Source: Scylla paramamosain
Lineage: Eukaryota; Arthropoda; Malacostraca; Decapoda; Portunidae
Direction of reading: 5' to 3'
NCBI RefSeq assembly: GCF_035594125.1
Contig: NC_087166.1
Span: 20,287,266-20,351,265, forward strand
Length of the DNA: 64,000 nucleotides
Shown here piece after piece: positions 28,561 through 45,163 of the stretch. Each line of letters starts with the position of its first letter. The stretch's first letter is position 1. Below the pieces are notes generated by a model. It made no database searches, was not told the DNA's origin, and saw only the letters and a program-made list of their open reading frames with translations. The position numbers and the translations under genes are program-made.

Positions 28561-29135
28561 TCTTTTTTTTTTTTTTTTTATGTACGAGGGACACTGCCCA
28601 AGGCCAACAAAAATTCAATAAAAAAAAAAAAGCCCATTGAGATGCTAGTCCCAGAAAAGGATTCAAAGCGGCAGTAAAAAAATTGAAGGATAAGTGTCAT
28701 GAAACCTCCTTCTTAATAGTACGACAACAGCAATAGAACGGTCAGAAAGGAAACTTGAGATGAAGTTACAGAGAAAAGGATAGAAGCCGTAGGAGGGTTG
28801 TTTGGAAATCAAAGCTTTGTGCCAGACTCTATCAAAAGCTTTTGATATGCCCAAGGCAACAGCAAAAGTTTCACCAAAACCTCTAAAAGACAATGACCAA
28901 GACTCAGTAAGGAAAGCCAGAAGATCACCAGTAGAGCAGCGTTGACGGAACCCATACTGGCGATCAGATAGAAGATTGTAAAGTGATAGATGTTTAAGAA
29001 TCTTCCTGTTGAGGATAGATTATAAAACTTTAGATGGGTAGAAAATTAAAATAATAGGACGGTAGTTTGAGGGATTAGAACGGTCATCCTTTTTAGGAAC
29101 AGGCTGAATGTAGGCAAACTTCCAGCGAGAAGAAA
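28561..29135 (-). mobile_element. LINE family J, copy 3 (fragment with internal deletion)
   Basis: Minus strand. The T run at 28561-28579 is the poly(A) tail, followed by the J 3'UTR. Near 28720 the sequence jumps straight to the RT palm ([12 protein letters not shown]), so the RT C-terminal part and YADD region are deleted. It continues up to [19 protein letters not shown] near 29130. Confidence 0.85.
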
Positions 29136-29216
29136 AAGTACACAGTACACACACACTTACAGCATATTTATGTTTGTTTGTGAGTTTTTGTGAGTTGTTG
29201 TTAAATGTACTTCCTT

Positions 29217-31562
<2,346 letters not shown>

Positions 31563-34500
31563 CAGTAGACACCTGCCGAAACGATAATTACTCCCAGTGA
31601 GGTCTTAAGCACTGGATGAGAGGGTGCTGTGAACTTATCATTAAAGCCAGCTGTGACCTCACTGAACGTTTCCCTTTGTGTCTCACAACACAAGGGGGCA
31701 GTCACAGCCTGCCCTCTGAAGACAAATCTCTTCCTCCACACAAAACTACAAGCACCTAATAACACACACACCCTTCACTCAAAAATTTTTAAATCATCAT
31801 GGCGACTTCTACACCAGCCTCGGAGTCCCCATCTGGGGAGGGGACCATAAATGTCCCCAGGTCGGACTGCCTTTCTGTCGACAACCCTAAGTGTCTTGAC
31901 ACCCCCCCACAACTTTTTCTTCATTAACTTCTGCAACATTCGCGGTCTAAGATCTAACTTTCAATCTGTAGAACACCACCTCTCCTCTTCTAAATCTCAT
32001 CTTCTTTTCCTCACTGAAACTCAGGTGTCTGAGGCAACTGACAGTAGCCCTTTTTCTGTTCCCTCCTACTTTCTCTATCCTCATTTTCGATCCAAAGCTG
32101 GATGCTGCGTTTATGTGCGCAATGACTTAACCTGCTCTCGTGCCCACGCTCTTGAATCTTCCGAGTTTTCCACCATCTGGCTACGACTACAGAGTCACTC
32201 TCATACTAAATTTATCTGTGCTGTATACCTCTCTCCTGACTCCTCTGACTATAAGAAATTCTTTGACTACTTAACTTCCAAAGTGGAGTACATTCTGACC
32301 CTCTTCCCATTTGCAGAGACCTCCATTCTTGGAGACTTCAATGTTCACCACCAGCTTTGGCTTTCCTCTCCATTCACTGACCATCCTGGTGAACTAGCCT
32401 ACAACTTTGCTATCCTCCATGACCTAGAGCAATTGGTGCAACACCCTACTCGTATTCCTGACCGTCTTGGAGATACGCCCAACATTCTTGACCTTTTCCT
32501 GACCTCTAATCCTTCTGCTTACTCGTATGCTGTCACCCTTTCTTCTCCGTTGGGCTCCTCCGATCACAATCTCATATCCTTATCTTGTCCTATCACTCCA
32601 ATCCCTCCTCAGGATCCCCCTAAGCGAAGGTGCCTCTGGCGTTTTGCCTCTGCTAGTTAGGGGGACCTGAGGAGGTATTTTGCTGATTTTCCTTGGAATG
32701 ACTACTGCTTCCGTGTCAGAGACCCGTCTTTGTGTGCTGAGCGCATAACAGAGGTGATAGTATCTGGCATGGAGGCATACATTCCTCACTCTTTTTCTCG
32801 TCCTAAACCTTCTAAACCTTGGTTTAACACAGCTTGTTCTCGTGCTATACATGATAGAGAGGTGCCCCACAAAAGGTACTTAAGCCTTCCATCACCGGAA
32901 TCTCATGCACTTTATATTTCTGCCCGGAACCATGCCAAGTCTGTTCTCCAACTAGCCAAAAACTCCTTCATTAACAGAAAATGTCAAAACCTTTCAAGAT
33001 CTAACTCCCCTCGTGACTTCTGGCATCTAGCCAAAAATATTTCCAATAACTTTGCTTCTTCTTCTTTCCCTCCTCTACTTTAACCAGATGGCACCACTGC
33101 TATCACATCTATTTCTAAAGCTGAACTCTTTGCTCAAACCTTTGCTAAAAAGGACGATTCTGGGCTTGTTCCTCCCTCTCCTCCACCCTCTGACTACTTC
33201 ATGCCACCTATTAAAATTCTTCGCAATGATGTTTTCCATGCCCTCGCTGACCCAAACCCTCGGAAGGCTTATGGACCTGATGGGGTCCCTCCTATTGTTC
33301 TCCGAAACTGTGCCTCCGTGCTTGCACCTTGCCTAGTCAAACTCTTTCAGCTCTGTCTGTCAACAACTACCTTTCCTTCTTGCTGGAAGTTTGCCTACAT
33401 TCAACCTGTTCCTAAAAAGGGTGACCGTTCTAATCCCTTAAACTACCGTCCTATTGCTTTAATTTCCTGCTTATCTAAAGTTTTTGAATCTATCCTCAAC
33501 AGGAAGATACTTAAACATCTATCACTTCACAACCTTCTATCTGATCGCCAGTATGGGTTCCGTCAAGGCCGCTCTACTGGTGATCTTCTGGCTTTCCTTA
33601 CTGAGTCTTGGTCATCCTCTTTTAGAGATTTTGGTGAAACTTTTGCTGTTGCCTTGGACATATCCAAAGCTTTTCATAGAGTCTGGCACAAAGCTTTGAT
33701 TTCCAAACTACCGTCCTACGGTTTCTATCCTTCTCTCTGTAACTTCATCTCAAGTTTCCTTTTTGACCGCTCTATTGCTGCTGTGGTAGACGGTCACTGT
33801 TCTTCTCCTAAATCTATTAACAGTGGTGTTCCTCAGGGTTCTGTCGTGTCACCCACTCTCTTCTTATTATTCATGAATGATCTTCTAAACCAAACTTCTT
33901 GTCCTATCCACTCCTACGCTGATGATACCACCCTGCACTTTTCCATAGACGTCTTTTCATAGACGTCCAACCCTTCAGGAGGTAAACATATCATGCAGGG
34001 AAGCCACAGAACGCCTGACTTCTGATCTTTCTAAAATTTGTGATTGGGGCAGAGCAAACTTGGTATTGTTCAATGCCTCAAAAACTCAATTCCTCCATCT
34101 ATCAACTCGACACAACTTTCCAGACAATTATCCCCTCTTCTTCAATGACACTCAACTGTCCCCCTCTTCTACACTGAACATCCTTGGTCTGTCCTTTACT
34201 TATAATCTGAACTGGAAACTTCACATCTCATCTCTAGCTAAAACAGCTTTTATGAAGTTAGGTGTTCTGAGACGTCTCCGCCAGTTTTTCTCACCCCCCC
34301 CAGCTGCTAACTCTGTACAAGGGCCTTATCCGTCCATGTATGGAGTATGCTTCACATGTCTGGGCGGTTCCACTCATACTGCTCTTCTAGACAGGGTGGA
34401 ATCAAAAGCTTTTCGTCTTATCAACTCCTCTCCTCTAACTGACTGTCTTCAGCCTCTCTCTCACCGCCGCAATGTTGCATATCTAGCTGTCTTCTACCGC

Positions 34501-34864
34501 TATTTTCATGCTAACTGCTCTTCTGATCTTGCTAACTGCATGCCTCCCCTCCTTCCGCGGCCTCACTGCACAAGACTTTCTTCTTTCTCATCTCTATTCT
34601 GTCCACCTCTCTAACGCAAGATTTAACCAGTATTCTCAATCATTCATCCCTTTCTCTGGTAATCTCTGGAACTCCCTGTCTGCTTCTGTATTTCCAGCTT
34701 CCTATGACTTGAATTCCTTCAAGAGGGAGGTTTCAAGACACTTATCCACCAATTTTTGACCACTGCTTTGACCCTTTTATGGGACTGGCATTTCAGTGGG
34801 CATTTTTTTTATTAGATTTTTGTTGCCTTTGGCCAGTGTCCTTCCTACATAAAAAAAAAAAAAA
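31563..34864 (+). mobile_element. LINE family J, copy 5 (full length, nested in copy 4)
   Basis: Runs from the shared 5' end CAGTAGACACCTGCCG to a poly(A) tail at 34851-34864, about 3.3 kb. It interrupts copy 4: the sequence before it ends in ATTCCACTCA and the sequence after it resumes with TACCACATTTCTAGACAGGG, the next part of the same RT C-terminal region. It is closely similar to copies 1 and 6, so J was active after copy 4 had been in place for some time. Confidence 0.92.
31799..34759 (+). pseudogene. J copy 5 EN-RT polyprotein, broken
   Basis: Start ATG at 31799. A frame slip in the C run near 31910 is the first break. The EN motifs RNDLTC, GDFNVHH and SSDHNLI are present. The Trp of the ASASWGD block is a stop (TAG, 32658-32660). 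A TAA near 33081 and a 9-10 base loss near 33150 follow. The RT part is open at 33201-33962 with [14 protein letters not shown] (Asp to His after the first catalytic Asp region), GVPQGSVVSPTL and YADD. A duplicated CATAGACGTC near 33945-33965 shifts the frame, and a C run near 34297 shifts it again. Confidence 0.85.
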
Positions 34865-35760
<896 letters not shown>

Positions 35761-35839
35761 TTTCTTGTAAACATATTAACATAGACATCCACAGTTCACC
35801 TCTATTCATCTTCCCTACTAATAATGGAAAGAGATTGCC

Positions 35840-36235
35840 AGGTTTTCTCTGACTTCCATTCCTGCACTTTTTAATTCCTGAAGCGTTAGGCTTCTGAAAA
35901 ATAGCGTAGAAATGCGCATGGTAAAGTCATTAGCATAAATTTTGATAGTAGAATAAGTAAACTTAGGAGAATGATTGACCTTCAACAGGAAAAACAGTGG
36001 CGGATAGGAAATATTCTTGTAGGACACAAATGTTAATAATAAATTTTTGATGAAGAACAGTAGCTGTCTACCAGAAGAGAAATTTTAAGGAACAGAGAAA
36101 TGTTTAGAAACCATGGGAAGGTAAGCCTTTACATAGACTTTATCGGAAACATTTTTTTTCTATGTCTAAGAACTCTAAAGAAGATCAGTGAGAAAAGCCT
36201 TTTATGAAAGTCATACTGGCGGTTGGAGGGAGGGC
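35840..36235 (-). pseudogene. very old family J fragment (RT palm)
   Basis: Minus-strand frames give SDRQYDF-like, VDSYCSSSK, an IYANDFTM block where J has SYADDTTL, and FFRSLTLQEL where J has FHRRPTLQEV. The order and spacing match the J RT domain but the sequence is far more decayed than any numbered copy. Confidence 0.55.
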
Positions 36236-36369
36236 TGTGAGTGGAGAGATGTCTCTGGATATTGTTATTTAGGACAGGAAATGAATGGCTGCTTACATTA
36301 TATTACATTATATATGGAGAGACAGAGGACGAAGAGTTCGGCCAGGCACGATGCGAGCATAGAAGCACC

Positions 36370-37405
36370 ATTTTTAGGAAAGATAGAATGTACTATTTCA
36401 GTTCAGTCAACGTGGACGTGATTGTGATGGATTCGAACCCCCTAGGATTTGCGTTCATTCTCTGCATGAACGGCACTGTGGCAATGGGCGGAATTGCTGT
36501 TGACATTGAACAGAAATGTGCGTTTCAGAATCGAGGACACGGCTTTGTGTACTGCTGGCGAAGCTAGTGACGAAGTGGGTGGGGTTGATGAGCAGGATTT
36601 TAGTGCGACCTGACCCTGTGACAAACCCGTTGACGACTGTGTGAAAGTGGTCTCGGAATAACGAGCCTGTTGTCCTTCTGGAGGTGGTATTCGGTGCACT
36701 GTGCAGCCAGAGCCATGTACGAGGATGAATTGGAAAATTGGATAGCCAAGGGTTGGCTAATACCGTATGATGAACAGTATGTTCATCATACGCAAGGAGG
36801 ACCCATCACATACCAACATGGATGAGCTCGACGTGGTCGTCAAGGGCCTCATTCTTTGCCCTAGCCTGGCAACTAACGGATGTTGACTAATGACTGACAG
36901 TATATCTGGAAAGAACAGACTAAAAACGAAAGCAGTGAATGAGATGCTCATTAGATGTACCGGCATTGTCACTTCATTGGTGGAAGAGCGCGGGTTGCAG
37001 GTTGATGTGACCCTCATACTATCAACAAACAAGGCGGACGCCCTGACACGCATGCCGCATCGGTGGCTTGAGGCCTCCACCGCAGACTAACCCTTAAGTG
37101 TGTGCATGGCCATGGAGGAGGAAAGCCCTGAGGAGTTAATACAACGAGTTTACAACATCGAGGGTCATCCTGGTGTGAGGTGCACACTGTACTTCGCGAA
37201 GTGCGCCAATGTGGCGGTCACCAAACAGCAGGTGAGGTCAGTAGTAACCACTGCGAAGAGTGTCAATCCATCAACCCAGCGCATGTGAAATGGGATAAAG
37301 GTAACCTTGAAGTACAGGAGCTATGGAAGAGAGTCGCGACGGACATAACACATTATGGTGTACACACTTACCTAACACTCATAGACTGCGGGCCGTCCAG
37401 AGGGT
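36370..37405 (+). pseudogene. gypsy-type element D, protease to integrase, internally deleted
   Basis: Plus-strand frames run through VIVMDSNPLGFAFILCMNGT (protease-like end), then RMNWKIG with WLIPYDE-like sequence (RT start), and jump by deletion to NMDELDVVVKGL (RNase H). LQVDVTLILSTNKADALTRM and IEGHPGVRCTLYFAKCANVAVT (integrase zinc region) follow, then WKRVATDITHYGVHTYLTLIDCGPSR (start of integrase core). At about 37405 it is cut by a CR1-like fragment. It is a dead LTR retrotransposon; the rest of its integrase was not found. Confidence 0.65.
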
Positions 37406-38345
37406 GGATTCATCAAAATCTAAATTGTTCGAGCTTGAACCCGTTATTTCTTGTTCAGTCCTGGTCACTGATCCTAAGAATTTTGCTTACGTCTTCTTTG
37501 TTATAACCCTTATACCACTTAAAGACTTCTATCAGGTCCCCTCTTAACCTACGTTTCTCTAAGCCCTAAGGAATGTAAATTTAACAGATTCAGTCTCGCT
37601 TCGTAAGGAATACTCCTCATCCCTATATCTTTTTAGTCATTCTCCTTTGTACTGATTCTGATAGACCTATATCCTTCGTGCAATATGGGGACCAGAACTG
37701 CACAGTGTAGTCTAGATGAGGTCTGACCAGCGCCAAATATAATTTAATATTACTTCTAGCCTTCTACTTTTAACACTCCTAAAAATTAATCCTAATACCC
37801 TGTTTGGCCTCTTTCTGGCCTCTATGCATTGCTTTCTTAGACGGAGTTCAGAGCTAACTGTAACTCCTAAAACTTTTTCGTAACCTGAACCTTCTAGAAC
37901 TTCGTAATTTATTGTGTACCTTCTGTGTGGGTTTCCTTTACCTACGCTAAGTACTTTGCATTTGTTGATATTAAACTGCATTTGCCATCTGTCTGTTCAT
38001 TCGTTCATCTTATCCAAATGTGCCTGCAAGATGATGGCATCTGATGCTGACCTAATTAATCTACTTATCTTCGTGTCATCCGCAAATTTACTAAGATCAT
38101 TACTAAATCCACTATCCAAGCCATTGATATATATTAAAAAGAACAATGGTCCTAATACTGATTCCTGTGGCACGCTACTAATTACTTGACCCCACTCGTA
38201 TTTAGAGCCGTTTATTACAACTCTATATCGTCTGTTGCTTAGCCTCTACTTCATCCGGTGTAACACCTTCTCATCTATCCCATGCGCCCTAACCTTTCTC
38301 AGAAGCCTCTGATGGCCAATATTACCTAAGCTGCATTACTCCTGA
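37405..38345 (-). pseudogene. CR1-like LINE fragment 3, RT palm and C-terminal part
   Basis: Minus strand, order: LLRKVRAHGID, RRYRVVINGSKYEWGQV, SSVPQESVLGPLFFLIYING (Gly of PQGS replaced by Glu), FADDTKISRLI (catalytic Asp pair kept), MQFNINKCKVLSVGKGN and YEKVLGVTVSSELR. The 3' end truncates at the element D junction. It is one of three CR1-like scraps in the window. Confidence 0.8.
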
Positions 38346-40780
<2,435 letters not shown>

Positions 40781-40822
40781 AAAGAGCTAAAAAAAAAATC
40801 TGAAATATATGATAAATATCAC

Positions 40823-40966
40823 CTTTTTCACTAGAGTGAGCGTCTCTTCAAACCACCTACTAACGAGGCCGGCTTCGAATATCCAGTTTATCACAATGTT
40901 GAAATTTCTCTTAAGTGGTGAATGACTCTGGACTCCCATGGCCACACTGTAAGGCTGGAAGCATTC
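40823..40966 (-). CDS. ionotropic receptor gene, exon encoding end of S2
   Basis: Minus-strand exon of 48 codons with a strong acceptor (T run then CCAACAG, 40969-40967) and donor GTGATA (40822-40817), both phase 0. It encodes ECFQPYSVAMGVQSHSPLKR, then NFNIVINWIFEAGLVSRWFE and ETLTLVKK. The pattern P-x-x-x-A-x-x-x-x-x-x-S-P-L, then G-L-x-x-x-W, is the conserved last part of the S2 ligand-binding lobe in IRs and ionotropic glutamate receptors. The exon joins in frame to the exon ending IIQ at 57267 and to the one beginning YKRED at 27618. It is surrounded by microsatellites and transposons in introns of 16.3 and 13.2 kb. Confidence 0.85.
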
Positions 40967-41249
40967 CTGTTGGAAAAAAAAAAATATTAGATTTACCACC
41001 TATCATTTACTCTTACAAATTATTTGTAACTTTTCTTTATGAATGAGGAATTATTGTAAATTATCAAAAGCAATGTTGAACGTGAAGCTTTGCAAAATGA
41101 AATAAATACGTTTTATATGAAGAAACATAATTGTCTCTTTCTTTAGTCATACAAGGGAAAACAAAATACAACGAATACGTGTTAACTATTCGAATGGATC
41201 GATGATAACAACAGCCATTATCTCTCTATCTATCTTTATCTATCTATCA

Positions 41250-41367
<118 letters not shown>

Positions 41368-41616
41368 CGAATGTGCGCCATCACTTGTTCTGGATTTTAT
41401 TGTCACCTCTATTCTGAAATTATAATTGTTACTTGCCCAGTCGATTAATAATGCTTGGTGAGGCTGTGATTCTGGTAGCTTGGAGGTCATGGGTAGTTGG
41501 TTGATATATATGATATGTGCGAATAAAAGACACGATGATGAGAGTTCTTCTTGATTTAATAATAGGAAGTTTGTATACGTTGGATTCGAGAAAAAAATAA
41601 TACGTGACGATTGATT

Positions 41617-41902
<286 letters not shown>

Positions 41903-42235
41903 TTGTTAACACTGATACAGTTGCTTTCCCCCACGAAAAATGCGCCTTCGCATTTGGATATAACAATAAGGCAATAGAATGGGAGCAATTAACAGATGAT
42001 ACATGACATCAGAGAGACAGTAAGGAATGAGAACCTTAATAATAACATACAGGCATGATAAGATAATATAATACATGTACAACACATATAAGTAAAGAGA
42101 AATGTATTCATATATACATGATATTGAAATTGGATGATTAAACCTTAGAATGAGAACAATGTTTCAATCTGCAAGCTGGAGTCCCTTGAAGGATCTGTTA
42201 AGTCAGAACGTAATGATACCTGATGTGCACACTCA

Positions 42236-43674
42236 TCATAGAATCCCTTGGTCACACGCTTCAAATGATCGACATGGACGATCTGTTCCCCTAAGGTTTT
42301 GAGATCTAGAATTTGTGATGTCATAATTTTGCTCTGCCTTGTTGAGAAGTCTGCTAGTGTAAGCTAATACGCGATGTGAATATTTCTGCATGAGAACAGC
42401 AGCGATTCCAAAGCCAGAAGCGTCAGTGTATAAGATGAAATCTTTCTCAAAATTTGGAAAAGCAAGAACAGGTGCTTTACACAAGGCAGTTTTAGGAAGA
42501 TCAAAGGCATCTTGTTTCTTTTAAGACCAGATAAATGCATCATTTTGTTTGAGCAAATGAGTGAGAGGTTAAGCGATAAGAAGAATTGTTTGATTTGATC
42601 GATATTAGTAGGAACAGGGAAATTTTTCACAGCATTTATCTTGTCATCTAAAATGTGAATATCATCTCTATCGACTTTGTGGCCAAGGAATTTGACTTGC
42701 TGTTTGAGAAACGAACATTTTCTGAGTTTGAACTTTAAGCCAGCAGCTTGAAAGCGTGACAGCACGAGAAACAGCGTCTGAAAATGATCATGTAAAGACT
42801 TTGATGCAATGATACTGTCATCAAGGAAGCAGAACACACTTTTTCCGATAAGGCCTGAGAGAACAGAATTCATCAGCCTCTGAAACGTTAGAGGCGATAT
42901 ACGTAGACCTTGGGCCATGCGTTTTATTATAAATTGGCCAGAGGAGGTAGTAGAGGACTCATGTGGGAGCACGTGGGAGCGGCCAGGAGAGAGAGAGAGA
43001 TAGAGAAAGAGAGCACGTGGGATATCAGCGTCGCACTTGCCTCGATAGGAAGTGATATTCTTATATCGGTGTGTACTTACGAGTCTTCGTGTGAAAGCAG
43101 TATATGGCCGTGAAGTTTCCTCTAATTCAACTTGGAAGAATCCTGAGTGTAAGTCTCAAAGAGACTGAAGATCACCTAATCTCGGTATTGGATAACGGTC
43201 AGCAATGGTAGATGCGTTGAGTTTTCTGAAGTCGACAACAACACGCCAATTGCCTTGTTTCTTTGGAACGAGTTACAAAGGAGCGTTACGAGGTAAACAG
43301 GCAGGTTCCACTACATCCTGAAGTAACATACCTCGCACAGCTTCATCAAGCAGAACACGACTGTGTGGCACCCTTTAGCTGGGGGTGTAAGATGGTCTGG
43401 ACCCAGGCGTCAGATGAATATCATGGGTGATGACGTCTGTGGGGCTCAGAGGTTCATCAGGGAGCGAGACAACGTTCCTCAAAGAATTTAGGAGAGTGAG
43501 TAATTCATGTTGAGATTCTGGGAAATCAAGTAGAGATATGTGATCATCCGTGACAGGCGGGAGAGAAGACATGTCATGGCAATCAGATGCAGATACATTA
43601 CTGATAGAAGAAGAAGATAAATCATCCAAGATTACAACTTTCTCAGAGTAAGGCAAGGCTTCTCCGAGTAGCAC
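42236..43674 (-). pseudogene. RT and RNase H of element C
   Basis: Minus-strand pieces: DLHSGFFQVELEETSRPYTA (about 43160-43096), then an inserted repeat, then GQFIIKRMAQGLRISPLTFQ, VFCFLDDSIIAS (the Y-x-D-D site as FLDD, both Asp kept), KCSFLKQQVKFLGHKV and FILYTDASGFGIAAVLMQ (RNase H with TDAS kept). The 42972-42364 frame is open for about 200 codons. The frame then runs into integrase-end sequence read out of frame, marking a deletion near 42310-42330. Confidence 0.8.
42960..43093 (+). repeat. 134-bp interspersed repeat, copy 1
   Basis: Starts near ATGTGGGAGCACGTGGGAGC and ends ACGAGTCTTCGTGTG. It interrupts the RT of element C between the codons for TAFT and TSSGQF. A second copy lies at 48928-49059. 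It has no coding potential. Both copies contain a GA-rich tract and ATCAGCGTCGCACTTGCCTC. Confidence 0.75.
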
Positions 43675-44111
43675 ACCTGCTTTGAGTCTGACAGGCGTAG
43701 ATGTGACATTTTTTCAGCCCGATTTTGCAAAATCCATTTTCATCGAATATGGTAAGAACGGATTCTAACTCAACACATTTGCATGGAGATTGTTGTGCAT
43801 AACAGAGGATATCAGTGCCTGATACAGCAGATTGAACCTTAGCGTTTACAACATGTAAAGCACATTCAGATAGAGTTAACGGATCTGCTAGGAAGATGTG
43901 TTTACAAGGAGTTACACCGTGATCTGACTGGGAAGTTCATTGAGAATAAGGCTATGAGACAGGCAAATTAGGTGACATAACACAGGAATCCGGTGTAGAT
44001 AACGTCTGATAGCTAGTAGAAAGAAGAGTTGCAATAGATGTCACTACGCCAGCAAGAGAGGAAGCATCAGAGGGAAGAACAGTAGGAATATAAGTATCCC
44101 CTTGAGCGATT

Positions 44112-45065
44112 TCATTGATGGGAGGGAAAAAACTGATATAATATTTCCACATGGGGGTTGAAGCCTATGAGAAGATCAGCATTCAAAGATACATCAGATG
44201 CAATATAAAAATAATCATATATGTCTGGTTTCTGGGGTGATAAAGATAATGATAAGAGTACTTTCCCATAAGGTAAGAAAATTTTCCCAGATATACCATT
44301 GAGATTAACATCAGGAGGTAATGTAGTGATGAGATCTTGGGAATAGGAAGAAAGTTTCTGAAATACATCCATTTTGATAAGATTAACTGCAGCACTTGTG
44401 TCAAAGAGGACTTTGTGTGATACAGAGTGACGCGTAACATCTGTGATAATGCCACAGAATAATCCAGCATATCGAATGTTAATTAAAGAAAGGAGGATGT
44501 GTGAAGCATACCTTGTGTTTTGTACGATGTTTAGGTACATAGTAAGAAGACTTCAGGACAGGCGATATCATGATGGATTTGTTAGGGAAGGGCGTAAAGA
44601 GTTTTCCGACGATGTTTGTGGAGACTGAGATTGTGCATGATAATGCCTGCAATCTTGTAAGAAGTGACCTATCCTTGTGTGGAAGGAACAGAAAGTTTCA
44701 GGATTGAAGGAGTGCCTTCCTGAACTATCGAGAACAACTCTACACTGTGGAAGAACATGACCTGGCAGCTTGCAATGGTTGCTGGTGACATTTCTTGATC
44801 TTGATTTCAATCGAGTATACTGATAGCAAGATGAAGGGGATGTACGTCTAATGTAACGTCTACGAGAAGGAGAACGGGAAGGTGGGTGATGGGGAGAGAT
44901 GAGTGAGTCAGATGAGTAAGCAACAAGAGCTCGAACAGGTTCAGAGATGGGAAAGGGACGCTTATCAAAAATGACTTTGTAGACGTCATATATGTAGTCT
45001 GATTTGTGAAATTCGATGTCACTGCGACCTGGAAAATGGGAGCATCGATAAAAGGATGTGAACAA
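44112..45065 (-). pseudogene. gag end and protease of element C
   Basis: Minus strand. The 45065-44568 frame (165 codons) is Ser/Arg-rich and ends with two altered zinc knuckles (NHCKLPGHVLPQC and FCSFHTRIGHFLQDC). The 44540-44112 frame carries HKVLFDTSAAVNLI, in the place of the aspartic protease D-T-G-A site, with Gly replaced by Ser. A later block, LLIGFNPH, fits the protease end. There is a frame break between the two. Confidence 0.65.
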
Positions 45066-45163
45066 GATATAAGCTATTAGCCTCTTAACCCATCTGATAT
45101 GAGTGAGTCATTTGTAAACCAATTTGAGCCTTGGAGTTGAGTGATCAATTCAGGAGGAGGAGG

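Larger units (their letters stand above)
42160..45160 (-). mobile_element. gypsy-type element C, decayed and internally deleted
   Basis: Minus-strand order: gag with knuckle remnants (45160-44568), protease-like region (44540-44112), linker (43674-43375), RT (about 43380-42540), RNase H start (42484-42380), then directly the end of integrase (42330-42190, HVDHLKRVTKGFYDE). The integrase core is missing. J copy 6 begins at 45164 inside the gag side, and a repeat of about 134 bp interrupts the RT. Confidence 0.75.
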
